DNA of 64,000 nucleotides from Nocardiopsis mwathae. Its GTDB lineage: Bacteria > Actinomycetota > Actinomycetes > Streptosporangiales > Streptosporangiaceae. Position 1 is the first letter of the stretch. Each line of letters starts with the position of its first letter. The notes below the pieces were generated by a model that saw only the letters and a program-made list of their open reading frames with translations, was not told the origin of the DNA and did no database searches. Positions 51,952 to 60,426 of the stretch are shown one piece after another. Made by a program: the position numbers and the translations under genes. The DNA is taken from contig NZ_JACHDS010000001.1 of the NCBI RefSeq assembly GCF_014201195.1, positions 1,240,001 through 1,304,000 of the forward strand. The letters are read 5' to 3'.

Positions 51952-53004
51952 ATGGGAAGCACACCCACCACCGGTCGCGTTCCCGCGTGCGACCGCTCCG
52001 CCCGCGAAGTCCTGGCGTGGAGCCGCGACCTGGTCGACCCCGCACTGCGCGACGCCGTCGCGACACTCCCGGCCTCGATGCGGCGCGTCGTCGGCTACCA
52101 CTTCGGCTGGTGCGACGAGCACGGACGACCGGGCCGCGCCCCAGCCGGCAAGGCCCTGCGCCCGGCGCTCGCCCTGCTCTCGGCCCAGGCCGCCGGAGGG
52201 ATGGCCGAGGACGCCGTCCCCGCGGCCGTCGCGGTGGAGCTGGTGCACAACTTCTCCCTGCTGCACGACGACGTGATGGACCGCGACACCACCCGGCGGC
52301 ACCGGCCCACGGCCTGGACCGTCTTCGGCTCCGGGCCGGCGATCCTCGCCGGGGACGCGCTGCTCACCCTGGCCCTGGACGTGCTCGCCGCCACCGCCCA
52401 CCCCGAGGCCCGGCGGTGCGTCCGCACCCTGAGTGCGGCCGTGCAGTCCCTGGTGGGCGGGCAGAGCGCCGACGTGTCCTTCGAACAGCGCACCGACGTC
52501 GACCTGGCCGAGTGCCTGGCCATGGCCGAGCAGAAGACCGCTGCCCTACTGGGCTGCTGCTGCGAGCTGGGCGCGGTGCTCGGCGGCGGCGACGCCGACC
52601 GGGTGAGACGCATGCGCGGTTTCGGCGAGCAGGTCGGTCTGGCCTTCCAGCACGTCGACGACCTGCTGGGGATCTGGGGCAGACCGGAGGTGACCGGCAA
52701 ACCGGCCCACAGCGATCTGGCCAACCGGAAGAAGTCGCTGCCGGTGGTCGCCGCGCTGACCTCCGCGACCCGTGCCGGGCGGGACCTGGCCGAGCTCTAC
52801 CGGCGCGACGGCGAGCTGTCCGGCGACGACCTGGCGCACGCGGCCGAGCTCGTCGAGACCGCCGGGGGGCGGGCCTGGTCGCGCGGCCAGGCCGACCTCC
52901 TGCTGACCGAGGCGCTCGGCCTGCTCTACGGGGCCGACCCTCCCGAGGCCCCCGCGACGGAGCTGGCCGCGCTCGCCCGCCTCGCCACCCGTCGCGACCA
53001 CTGA
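51952..53004 (+). CDS. Polyprenyl synthase, encapsulin cargo
   Basis: This 350-residue trans-isoprenyl diphosphate synthase has the first aspartate-rich motif in LVHNFSLLHDDVMDRD, and the second in AFQHVDDLLGIWG. SLVGGQSADVSFE and KPAHSDLANRKKSLPVVAAL are also typical. It would elongate prenyl diphosphates from IPP. The ATG directly follows the second shell gene (tgaATG). This matches the known pairing of family 2B encapsulins with polyprenyl-transferase cargo. The N terminus, before about residue 20, is likely disordered and may act as the loading tag. Chain length is not predictable here. Confidence 0.9.
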   Translation: MGSTPTTGRVPACDRSAREVLAWSRDLVDPALRDAVATLPASMRRVVGYHFGWCDEHGRPGRAPAGKALRPALALLSAQAAGGMAEDAVPAAVAVELVHNFSLLHDDVMDRDTTRRHRPTAWTVFGSGPAILAGDALLTLALDVLAATAHPEARRCVRTLSAAVQSLVGGQSADVSFEQRTDVDLAECLAMAEQKTAALLGCCCELGAVLGGGDADRVRRMRGFGEQVGLAFQHVDDLLGIWGRPEVTGKPAHSDLANRKKSLPVVAALTSATRAGRDLAELYRRDGELSGDDLAHAAELVETAGGRAWSRGQADLLLTEALGLLYGADPPEAPATELAALARLATRRDH

Positions 53005-53072
53005 CCGGGCGCCGCGCAGCAGGGCATGGTCCACAGAACACGCCCTCGACCGGGTGAGATCCCCCACGCGGG

Positions 53073-53128
53073 GTGTCGGCTCCGATGCCCGCCTGTGGTG
53101 CGCACACAGCGGGCCACTCGGCCGACAC
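53073..53128 (+). terminator. Large multi-layer hairpin after the encapsulin operon
   Basis: Three nested stems can form: gtgtcggc/gccgacac (53073-53080 with 53121-53128), gcccgc/gcgggc (53087-53092 with 53109-53114), and tgtg/caca inside. It lies 69 bases after the polyprenyl synthase stop. A second perfect hairpin follows at 53193-53214. Confidence 0.5.
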
Positions 53129-53192
53129 CGCCGCGTTCTCCCCGGCTTACCTGCGCAGAGAGGAGAGAACCGCCGAGCCTCGGTGTACCGTC

Positions 53193-53214
53193 GGCGGCGG
53201 TGCCGACCGCCGCC
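53193..53214 (+). terminator. Second hairpin after the encapsulin operon
   Basis: The arms ggcggcggt (53193-53201) and accgccgcc (53206-53214) are perfect complements around gccg. It lies within the 338-base gap before the next gene, which holds no other gene I can support. Confidence 0.6.
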
Positions 53215-53342
53215 ACGGCCGGGTGACGTATCCGCTGTTTCTCCACTATTCGCCCCTCGCCCCGGCTCGTCCGGGATCATGTTCTTCACCGTGGTCGCGG
53301 GCCACCGGGCGCGGCCCGTGAGGACGAGAGGCAGGTGCGGGG

Positions 53343-55211
53343 GTGGACGAACAGGGCGGGGACCGCCGCTTCCGGGTGGGGCACGCCTGGCCCCCGGTGC
53401 TCCTGCTGCTCGTGGCCCTCCTCGTCGTCGCCGCGCTGACCCCGCTACGGCTCGTCGCCGCCCAGGCCGGATCGCTGGACTCCGACGCGGCCGAGACGCG
53501 CGCCGCAGCTCCGCCGCTCCCCGAACTCTTCGACAACGCCGGGATCTCCGGAGACGGTGACCCGGCCGCCGCGGACCTCGACGGCGGCGGCAGCAGCCTG
53601 TCCGCCGCGGCCCTGCGGCGGGCGGGCTGGCGCCCCGGGGCACCGCTGACCCTGCACCGCACCGAGCTGACCTGGCCCGACACCGAGCCGGGCGAACCGG
53701 ACAACGTCATCGCCGACGGCCAGGCGGTCGGGGTGAGCGGACGTGGGGACGCGCTCACCCTCCTCGCCACCGCCACCGGGGGCCCCGCGACCGGAACCGG
53801 GCGGATCGTCTACGCCGACGGCACCTCCGCCGACTACACCGTCACCGCCCCCGACTGGGTCACCGGGTCTCCCCCCGCCGCCGCGGTCTCGCTTCCGTAC
53901 GCCAACGCGCGCACCGGCCGCGTCCCGCGCCCCGTCCTGCTCTACGCACTGACCGTGCCCGCCGACCCCGCGCGCGACGTCGCCCGGGTGGAACTGCCCC
54001 GCCTCGCCCACGGCACGGCCCGCATGCACGTGTTCGCCCTCGGGCTGCGCGCCCCCGCGCACGGGTGGACGGGCGCATGGTCCACCAGCACCTCCGGCTA
54101 CACCGCGGTCGGCCCCTGGGAGGACCAGACCCTGCGCCTGGTCCTGCGCACCACCAGCGGCGGCCTGGGTGTGCGGGTCCGGCTGGACAACACCTTCGCC
54201 GAGGAGCCGGTGGCCATCGGCCGCGTCACCGTCGCCCTGCGCGGCCGGGGCGCCGCCGCAACGCACGCGCCGGTTCCGCTCGGCTTCGGCGGTGCCCCGG
54301 GAACCCGGATCCCCGCAGGCGGGCAGGTGTTCAGCGACATGGCCGCGCTCCCCGTCCCGGCCGGCGCGGAGCTTCTCGTCAGCGTCCATCTGCCCGAGCG
54401 GGTGACGGCCGCGCCGGTGCACACCGCGGTCACCGGGATCAACTACACCACCGCGCCGGGCGCCGGTGACGCCACCGGTGAGGCCGGGGACGCGCCGTTC
54501 ACCGGCACCCTCTCCTCCTGGCCGTTCCTCACCGGGGTGGACGTGCTGGGCGGCCCCGGCTCGGTGGTCGCCCTGGGCGACTCCATCACCGATGGCGTCG
54601 GCTCCGCCCCCGGCGCCGACCGGCGATGGACCGACGTGCTGGCCGCGCGGCTGCGGGACCGGGCCGACGTGCCCGACTACGGCGTGCTCAACCAGGGCAT
54701 CGCCGCCAACAGGATCGTCACCGACCGCTACCCCGGCCGGGGCGCGAGCACCGACACCGCCGGGGTCAGCGCCGTCAACCGGCTGGAGCGCGACGTGCTG
54801 GCGCAGACGAACGCGCACACCGTCATCGTCTTCCAGGGCATCAACGACGTACGGCACACCGGGACCACCGCCGGGGAGGTCACCGCCGCGATCGCCCAGA
54901 TCGCGGCGCGCACCCGGGCGCACGGAAAGCGCGTGCTGGTCGCCACGGTGGCGCCGTGCGGAGGCTTCCGGGACTGCACCGCCGAGGTCGACGCCAAGCG
55001 CCGCGAGGTGAACGCGTTCATCCGCGCCAACGGGCGGCCCGGAGGGCGTTTCGACGGTGTCCTCGACTTCGACGCGGTGCTGCGCGACCCCGACGTCCCC
55101 GAGCGGCTGCTGCCCGCCTACGACTCCGGCGATCACCTCCACCCCGGCGACGCCGGATTGCGTGCGATCGCCGAGTCGGTCGATCCGGATGTGTTGCGAC
55201 CGCCCACCTGA
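53343..55211 (+). CDS. Secreted SGNH/GDSL hydrolase
   Basis: This 622-residue protein has an N-terminal membrane or signal segment (WPPVLLLLVALLVVAALTPL). A beta-rich region of about 370 residues follows, then an SGNH hydrolase domain: VVALGDSITDG with the nucleophile serine, LNQGIAANRI, FQGINDVRHTG with the GxND motif, and SGDHLHPGDAG with the catalytic Asp and His. Such enzymes cleave acyl or acetyl esters from polysaccharides or lipids. The start is GTG 53343, with GAGG about 20 bases upstream, a weak site. All four blocks are intact. It appears monocistronic. Confidence 0.88.
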   Translation: MDEQGGDRRFRVGHAWPPVLLLLVALLVVAALTPLRLVAAQAGSLDSDAAETRAAAPPLPELFDNAGISGDGDPAAADLDGGGSSLSAAALRRAGWRPGAPLTLHRTELTWPDTEPGEPDNVIADGQAVGVSGRGDALTLLATATGGPATGTGRIVYADGTSADYTVTAPDWVTGSPPAAAVSLPYANARTGRVPRPVLLYALTVPADPARDVARVELPRLAHGTARMHVFALGLRAPAHGWTGAWSTSTSGYTAVGPWEDQTLRLVLRTTSGGLGVRVRLDNTFAEEPVAIGRVTVALRGRGAAATHAPVPLGFGGAPGTRIPAGGQVFSDMAALPVPAGAELLVSVHLPERVTAAPVHTAVTGINYTTAPGAGDATGEAGDAPFTGTLSSWPFLTGVDVLGGPGSVVALGDSITDGVGSAPGADRRWTDVLAARLRDRADVPDYGVLNQGIAANRIVTDRYPGRGASTDTAGVSAVNRLERDVLAQTNAHTVIVFQGINDVRHTGTTAGEVTAAIAQIAARTRAHGKRVLVATVAPCGGFRDCTAEVDAKRREVNAFIRANGRPGGRFDGVLDFDAVLRDPDVPERLLPAYDSGDHLHPGDAGLRAIAESVDPDVLRPPT

Positions 55212-55393
55212 CCGGTCCCCGCGAAACCTGTGGGGCGCCCGCGATCACAGTCGTCACCTGCGGTTTCAAACGCCTGACGAATTGCCACTTTCGGCCGGAT
55301 TCCGCCCGCGGATTCGGCGAGCTCGGACCTAGGCTCGAAAGTGACCGTGATTGACGCGTCAACCATTGATCACTCGACCGAGGAGCCGCCGCG

Positions 55394-56335
55394 ATGCACC
55401 TGGATTCCTGCCGAGAACTCAAGCGGTCCCTGCGCGAGCGCGCAACCGCTCTCGCGGCCGACACCGCGGTGCCCTGGGTCGCCGTCGGCGTCGAGCGCAC
55501 CGCCCCCGGCGACTACGTTCTCGCGGTGCGGGTCCGGGACACCGCGTCGGCCGGCCCGCTGCTGGCCCGCATCGCCGATGAGGCCCGAGGCGAGGTCGAC
55601 GTCGTGGAGGTCGGGGAGATCCGAGCGCTGGGCGGGGCGCTCAGCCCCGGAGAGCTGCAGAAGATCCACCGTCCGCTGATCCCGGGGTGCTCGGTCGGCC
55701 ACCCGGACATCACGGCCGGCACGCTGGGCGGGTTCGTCACGGTCGGCGGGGTGGTGCACGCCCTGTCCAATAACCACGTGCTGGGTGACAGCGGGCAGGC
55801 GAGCCCGGGCGACACCGTGCTGCAGCCGGGGATCGCCGACAAGGGGGTCGACCCGAGGGACCGGTTCGGTGAGCTCACGGCCATGAGTGCGCTCAGCACC
55901 GACCGGGTCAACCTCCTCGATGCCGCGATCGCGCGGATCGACGACGGGATCGGGCACGACGCCGGACGGTACCCCGGCGGACCGGTCACCGGTACGGAGG
56001 AGGAGGCCACCGAGGACGTCGCGGTGGAGAAGATCGGCCGGACCACCGGGCACACCCGCGGCCGCATCACCGCCTTCGAGGTCGACGGGCTGCGCATCAA
56101 CTTCCCCCACGGCGAGCTGGTCTTCGACGACCAGCTGGAGATCTCCGGGCGCACCGGTGCCTTCAGCGACGGCGGCGACTCCGGCTCGCTCATCTGGACC
56201 GGCGAGGGGCGCGCTGCCGTGGGGCTGCTGTTCGCCGGCAGCCGGTTCGGCGGCCCGGACGGCACCGGACTGACCTATGCGAACCCGATCCGGGCGGTCC
56301 TGGAGGAGTTCGACGCCCGGCTGGTCGGCTCGTGA
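55394..56335 (+). CDS. Trypsin-like serine protease with N-terminal domain
   Basis: This 313-residue protein has a chymotrypsin-fold triad: the histidine in VVHALSNNHVLG, the aspartate in NLLDAAIARI and the serine in FSDGGDSGSLIW. The first 90 residues form a separate alpha/beta domain (VPWVAVGVERTAPGDYVLAVRV). No signal peptide is visible, so it may act in the cytoplasm or leave by an unknown route. GTGA overlap couples it to the next gene, which encodes a similar N-terminal domain on its own. Nal1-like plant and bacterial proteases share this form. The target is unknown. Confidence 0.82.
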   Translation: MHLDSCRELKRSLRERATALAADTAVPWVAVGVERTAPGDYVLAVRVRDTASAGPLLARIADEARGEVDVVEVGEIRALGGALSPGELQKIHRPLIPGCSVGHPDITAGTLGGFVTVGGVVHALSNNHVLGDSGQASPGDTVLQPGIADKGVDPRDRFGELTAMSALSTDRVNLLDAAIARIDDGIGHDAGRYPGGPVTGTEEEATEDVAVEKIGRTTGHTRGRITAFEVDGLRINFPHGELVFDDQLEISGRTGAFSDGGDSGSLIWTGEGRAAVGLLFAGSRFGGPDGTGLTYANPIRAVLEEFDARLVGS

Positions 56336-56595
56336 TCACCCTGCGCCAGGCCCGGCTGGCCAAGCGTCTGCTGCGCGAGCGGTTCGGCGCCGACCCCCGG
56401 ATCCGGGGGATCGGCGTCACCGGTGGGCCGCGGACGGGCTTCGCGGTGGAGGTGCTGCTGAGGCGGCCGATGGACGCGCCAGGGCCCGACGTGCAGCGGG
56501 TGGAGTCCGCCGACGACGGGGGCGGCGGGGTGTGCGAGGTCCCGGTGCGCTGGCGGGTCGTCGGCGGGATCGGTCCGCTCGGTGCGAAGAAGTGA
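56332..56595 (+). CDS. Stand-alone homologue of the protease N-terminal domain
   Basis: This 87-residue protein begins at a GTG within the protease stop (GTGA). Its sequence aligns with the protease's own N-terminal domain: LLRERFGADPRIRGIGVTGG versus LRERATALAADTAVPWVAVG, then FAVEVLL versus YVLAVRV, and a final VVGGIG versus IRALGG. It may bind the protease as a trans-acting inhibitor or chaperone, like a free propeptide. I do not know a characterised member, and the similarity is by eye. Confidence 0.7.
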   Translation: MITLRQARLAKRLLRERFGADPRIRGIGVTGGPRTGFAVEVLLRRPMDAPGPDVQRVESADDGGGGVCEVPVRWRVVGGIGPLGAKK

Positions 56596-56631
56596 GGCGG
56601 CCGCGCCCAGGAGCGGCCGCGCCGCTGCGGC

Positions 56632-57546
56632 TCAGCGGAAGTCGTCGAGGATCGTGCCGAGGTACCGGGCGGAGTCGGGTGCCGAGAGGGCCTCCAGGCA
56701 CAGCCGGTCCATGACCTCCATGTACCGGTCGGTGTCGTCGGGCTTGTCGAAGTACACGGCGCTGGTCAGCTGTTCGAGGTAGACGACGTCGGGCAGGTCG
56801 CCCTCGGTGAAGCGCAGGATGCTGAACGGACCTCCGGCCGCGGAGTGGCCGCCCTTGTTGAACGGGATGATCTGCAGCGTGATGTTGGGCAGGGTGGCCA
56901 TCTCGATGAGGTGCTCGATCTGCGCGCGCATGGTCGCTGCGCCGCCGAGCGGGCGGCGCAGCGCGGCCTCGTCCACCACGGCCCACAGCTTGGGTGCGTT
57001 CGGGCCGGTCAGCCGCTGTCGGCGGGCCATCCGCAACCGGACCCGGTCGTCGATCTCCTCGACGGGGTCGCCGCTGTGGCCGAGCATGATGACCGCCCGC
57101 GCGTACTCCTCGGCCTGCAGCAGGCCGGGGACGAACTGCAGCTCGTAGGTGCGGATGACCGCGGCGGCCTCCTCCAGGCCGATGTAGACCTCGAACCAGG
57201 AGGGGAGGACGTCGCTGTACTTGTGCCACCAGCCGGGCGTGTTGGCCTGGTGGGCGAGTGACAGCAGCGCGTCGCGCTCGGCCTGGTCGGACACGCCGTA
57301 CAGGGTGAGCAGGTCGGCGACGTCGCGTTCCTTGAACTTGACCTGGCCGAGTTCCAGGCGGCTGATCTTGGCGTGTGAGGCGCGGATCTCGTATCCGGCG
57401 TCCTCACGGGAGATGCCCCGGGCCTGGCGCAGGCGGCGCAGCTGGGTCCCCAGGAGGATCCGCAGCACGGTCGGCCCGCCCCGTGAGGGGGTGAGTACGT
57501 CGGCTGCGGGGGCGGCGGCCTCGGCCGCCGGCCGTCTGCTGTCCAT
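56632..57546 (-). CDS. XRE-family regulator with DUF5753 domain
   Basis: This 304-residue DNA-binding protein has an N-terminal helix-turn-helix (LGTQLRRLRQARGISREDAGYEIRASHAKISRLELGQ) and the C-terminal DUF5753 domain (WFEVYIGLEEAAAVIRTYELQFVPGLLQAEEYARAVI). It is the WhiJ-like type that controls development and antibiotic production in Streptomyces. It lies downstream of a DUF397 gene, its usual partner, with 118 bases between. ATG at 57546 follows AGGAGGG. Candidate operators (ttgc-N4-gcaa) occur in the upstream region. Confidence 0.9.
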   Translation of the reverse strand: MDSRRPAAEAAAPAADVLTPSRGGPTVLRILLGTQLRRLRQARGISREDAGYEIRASHAKISRLELGQVKFKERDVADLLTLYGVSDQAERDALLSLAHQANTPGWWHKYSDVLPSWFEVYIGLEEAAAVIRTYELQFVPGLLQAEEYARAVIMLGHSGDPVEEIDDRVRLRMARRQRLTGPNAPKLWAVVDEAALRRPLGGAATMRAQIEHLIEMATLPNITLQIIPFNKGGHSAAGGPFSILRFTEGDLPDVVYLEQLTSAVYFDKPDDTDRYMEVMDRLCLEALSAPDSARYLGTILDDFR

Positions 57547-57664
57547 GTGCCCTCCTGGCGTGCCCGAGCCCGGTCAGTGAATCAGAAGTATGCCCGGTGC
57601 GACAACGCTCCACCCGGTGTCGCGCCGCGGGCGCCGGTACCGCGTCGGGTCGCCCTCCACCCGC

Positions 57665-57916
57665 TCAGTCGACGGCCGCGGTGTCGAGGAGGTGGTCGAA
57701 GTCTCCCTTTTTCGCCCCCTTGACGAAGGCCGCGAGCTCGGCGGGGGTGTAGATGAGGGCGGGGCCCTGCGGGTGCCGGGAGTTGCGCACGGCGAACTCG
57801 CCGCCGGGCAGGCGGGTGAGCTCGACGCAGTTGCCGTCGGGGTTGCTGATGCTGCTCTTCAGCCAGTCGGCGCCGTTGAGATCGGCGGCGGGGATGCCGT
57901 TGTAGACCTGCTGCAT
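57665..57916 (-). CDS. DUF397 small protein
   Basis: This 83-residue protein has the DUF397 signature: DLNGADWLKSSISNPDGNCVELTRLPGGEFAVRNSRHPQGPALIYTPAELAAF. Such proteins usually pair with XRE/DUF5753 regulators and may act as their antagonists. The ATG at 57916 is preceded by GGAG. The gene precedes the regulator on the same strand, so both are probably controlled by the region at 57917-58444. Confidence 0.9.
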   Translation of the reverse strand: MQQVYNGIPAADLNGADWLKSSISNPDGNCVELTRLPGGEFAVRNSRHPQGPALIYTPAELAAFVKGAKKGDFDHLLDTAAVD

Positions 57917-58001
57917 CTGTCTCTCCTCGTGGGTGAGCGGGGTGGGGGATCGGCGAGTCCGGACAGGTGGGCGCCGGGGGCGGCGCCTGGTGGGTGCCCC
58001 G

Positions 58002-58023
58002 TGCACGTGCATCCGTGCTTACA
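58002..58023. repeat. Direct repeat, copy 1, in the regulatory region
   Basis: A 22-base element containing tgcatccgtgcttaca recurs at 58351-58372 with one mismatch. Copy 1 lies about 90 bases upstream of the DUF397 gene start. Both copies are in the same orientation. Confidence 0.75.
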
Positions 58024-58031
58024 TCGAGCGG

Positions 58032-58043
58032 TTGCACCTGCAA
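58032..58043. promoter_or_regulatory. Candidate XRE operator, site 1
   Basis: The sequence ttgc-acct-gcaa is a palindrome of the ttgc-N4-gcaa type. Site 2 lies 45 bases away at 58077-58088, on nearly the same helical face. Both fall between the DUF397 gene and the divergent ATPase gene. Confidence 0.45.
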
Positions 58044-58076
58044 ACTACGCCAATGGCGACGGAACGTGTCAAATGG

Positions 58077-58088
58077 TTGCATCAGCAA
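58077..58088. promoter_or_regulatory. Candidate XRE operator, site 2
   Basis: The sequence gttgc-atca-gcaac (58076-58089) forms a perfect palindrome with 5-base arms. It shares the ttgc-N4-gcaa form with site 1. Confidence 0.45.
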
Positions 58089-58350
58089 CAAGTCGGGCGG
58101 TCGGTGGGGTCGCCGGGTCGGCGCGTGCCGCGTCGGCCTGCGGCGACACCGTTCGCGGGGGCCGCGGTGCCGCGCAGCGCCGGATCTCGGCGAAATACCC
58201 GACGCGACTCCGGAATTTCCGCACTGAACTGCATGAATACGGCGATCCCTGGAGCGTGGTGCGTCCGGCGGGGTGGACTCGGTCGTTGAATTTCTCATAA
58301 CAAAGCCCCCGAAGGAGGATCTTGCGCCCACTCCACACTAGACTGCGTGA

Positions 58351-58372
58351 TGCACATGCATCCGTGCTTACA
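58351..58372. repeat. Direct repeat, copy 2, in the regulatory region
   Basis: This is the second copy of the 22-base element seen at 58002-58023. It ends 72 bases before the chosen start of the anti-sigma-type ATPase gene, so it may be a shared control site for the two divergent units. Confidence 0.75.
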
Positions 58373-58444
58373 CATGAAAGAACGCGCGGACGGGGTGCAA
58401 GCAGGACCATGTGGTGCGAAGAGTCCGACGATGCAAGGAACGCG

Positions 58445-58993
58445 ATGAATGCGCACTCTGCATACTCCAGGCCCGATGACCTGTTCACCGGGCTGACCCC
58501 GCCGTCCGCCGACAGCCGGCCCGGCACCGTCGGCCCCGGCCGCTCGGGCCTGTCGGCCGCCCCCCTGCCCATCGGCCACCACTACATCGATTCCGCCTCG
58601 GCCCAGCACGGACTCGGCTTCCACCCCGCCTCGGTCAAACTGGCGCGCGACTTCACCGACACCGTGCTCAGCGGCTGGGGGCTCGGCGACGTCGCCCTGG
58701 ATGCGCGCCTGGTCGTCTCCGAGCTCGTGACCAACGCCTGCCGCCACGCCGTGCCCACGGTCGGCGGGTCGCTCGCCCAGTGGTCCATCCAGTACGCGAT
58801 GGCCCGCGACGACGCCCACGTGACCTGCATGGTGCTCGACCCGAGTCGGCTTCCCCCCGTCCTGGGCGACCCCGGACAGGACGCCGAGGGCGGACGCGGA
58901 CTCCCCCTCATCGACTCCTTCAGCTCCGGCTGGGGCTGGGACATCCTCGACGGCCGCGGCAAGATCGTCTGGGCCGCGTTCACCGTCGCTTAG
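58445..58993 (+). CDS. Anti-sigma-factor-like HATPase domain protein
   Basis: This 182-residue protein has a GHKL ATPase fold of the RsbW/SpoIIAB type: ASVKLARDFTDTVLSGWGL, the N-box VVSELVTNACRHAV and the later GGRGLPLIDSFSSGWGWD. Such kinases bind sigma factors or act as partners of the XRE and DUF397 proteins in whiJ-like sets. ATG at 58445 follows AAGGAA. A TTG at 58322, with GAAGGAGG three bases before it, would add 41 residues over the direct repeat, and cannot be excluded. It is divergent from the DUF397-XRE pair. Confidence 0.85.
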   Translation: MNAHSAYSRPDDLFTGLTPPSADSRPGTVGPGRSGLSAAPLPIGHHYIDSASAQHGLGFHPASVKLARDFTDTVLSGWGLGDVALDARLVVSELVTNACRHAVPTVGGSLAQWSIQYAMARDDAHVTCMVLDPSRLPPVLGDPGQDAEGGRGLPLIDSFSSGWGWDILDGRGKIVWAAFTVA

Positions 58994-59193
58994 GACGCGT
59001 TCCGCGGATCGGACCCTCACGCGCGGCCACCCGGACAGCACCCGCCGGAACACCCCCGGACCGGCCGCCGGTCGGGGCGCGGCCCACCGGGTACCGCCGA
59101 TCACCCCGTGCCCACCACCGCGACCGACGCGAGGGGCGGGGCGGTGCATCCGGAGGGCGCGCGGTGGGTACCTCTCCAGCGGAGGTAGCCGAT

Positions 59194-60426
59194 ATGGCGG
59201 TGTCGACCCTGAGGGCCGGTGTCATCCGGCCGACCGCGCCCGCGGAACGGCGCGTCGCGGTGGTGCCGGCGGCCGTGTCCGGGCTGACCGGCGCCGGATT
59301 CGAGGTACTCGTCCAGGCCGGTGCGGGCACCGGCGCCCGATTCGGCGACGAGGACTACACGGACGCGGGAGCGTCCGTTCTCTCTGCGGAGGAGGTCTAC
59401 GCGCGATCCGACGTCCTCCTCGCGGTCACCGTCCCCGACCCCACCGAACTGCACGGACGGCTGCGCCCCGGACAGGCCCTCGTCGGCCTGCTGCGCCCCC
59501 TGGCCGAGCCGCGGCTCGTCGGTGACCTCGCCGCCGCCGGAGCCACCGCCATCAGCCTCGACGGGGTGCCGCGCAACCTGAGCCGCGCCCAGTCCATGGA
59601 CGCGCTGACCTCCCAGGCCAGCGTCGCCGGGTACAAGGCGGTCATCGTGGCCGCCGCGGCCTACGACCGCTACCTGCCGCTCCTCATGACCGCGGCCGGC
59701 GTCGCCCGCCCCGCACAGGTCCTCGTGCTCGGCGCCGGGGTGGCCGGACTCCAGGCCATCGCCACCGCCCACCGCCTCGGCGCCGTCGTCAGCGGTTACG
59801 ACGTCCGTCCCGAAGCCCAGGACGAGATCCGCTCCCTGGGCGCCGACACCCTGCGGCTCCCCGCCGTCACCCGGGCGACCGCCACGGGCGGGTACGCCCG
59901 CGCACTGACCGGCGACGAGCAACAGGCCCAGCGGGAGGCGCTCGCCGCGATCCTGGGCCGCTTCGACATCGTCATCGCCACCGCGCAGGCCCTCGGCGGC
60001 CGGCCGCCCCTGCTCATCGACGCCGCCGCGCTGGGCGCCCTGCGGCCGGGTGCGGTCGTGGTCGACCTCGCCTCCGGCCCGCGCGGCGGCAATGTGCACG
60101 GCTCCCGGCCCGACGCGACCGTCGAGACGGAGAAGGGCGTCACCGTCATCGGAGCCGCCGACCTGGCCGCCACCGTCCCGCGCGCCGCCTCCGAGGCCTA
60201 CGCGCGCAACATCACCGCCCTGCTGCGGCACATCGTCCGCGAGGGGGAGCTGCACATCGACCTCGACGACGAGATCCAGGCCGGGGTCGTCATCACCCAC
60301 GGCGGCCGCGTCGTGCACCCGGGCGCCGCAGCGGCCGTCGCCGAACTCGGAGCCGAGCCGGGGGAGCCCGGCCCGGCGGCGGACCCGATGCCGGAAGGAG
60401 ACGGGCATGGTGCCCGAAGCGCTTGA
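59194..60426 (+). CDS. pntAA: NAD(P) transhydrogenase alpha subunit, NAD-binding part
   Basis: This 410-residue domain I protein binds NAD(H) in the proton-translocating transhydrogenase. Seen are AGVIRPTAPAERRVAVVPAAV at the start, DALTSQASVAGYKAV with the RQD-loop-like substitution region, and the dinucleotide fold VLVLGAGVAGLQAIATAHRLGAVVSGYDVR. GGAGGT lies seven bases before the ATG at 59194. In this three-gene form domain I is a separate cytoplasmic chain. It overlaps the next gene by 20 bases. Confidence 0.93.
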   Translation: MAVSTLRAGVIRPTAPAERRVAVVPAAVSGLTGAGFEVLVQAGAGTGARFGDEDYTDAGASVLSAEEVYARSDVLLAVTVPDPTELHGRLRPGQALVGLLRPLAEPRLVGDLAAAGATAISLDGVPRNLSRAQSMDALTSQASVAGYKAVIVAAAAYDRYLPLLMTAAGVARPAQVLVLGAGVAGLQAIATAHRLGAVVSGYDVRPEAQDEIRSLGADTLRLPAVTRATATGGYARALTGDEQQAQREALAAILGRFDIVIATAQALGGRPPLLIDAAALGALRPGAVVVDLASGPRGGNVHGSRPDATVETEKGVTVIGAADLAATVPRAASEAYARNITALLRHIVREGELHIDLDDEIQAGVVITHGGRVVHPGAAAAVAELGAEPGEPGPAADPMPEGDGHGARSA

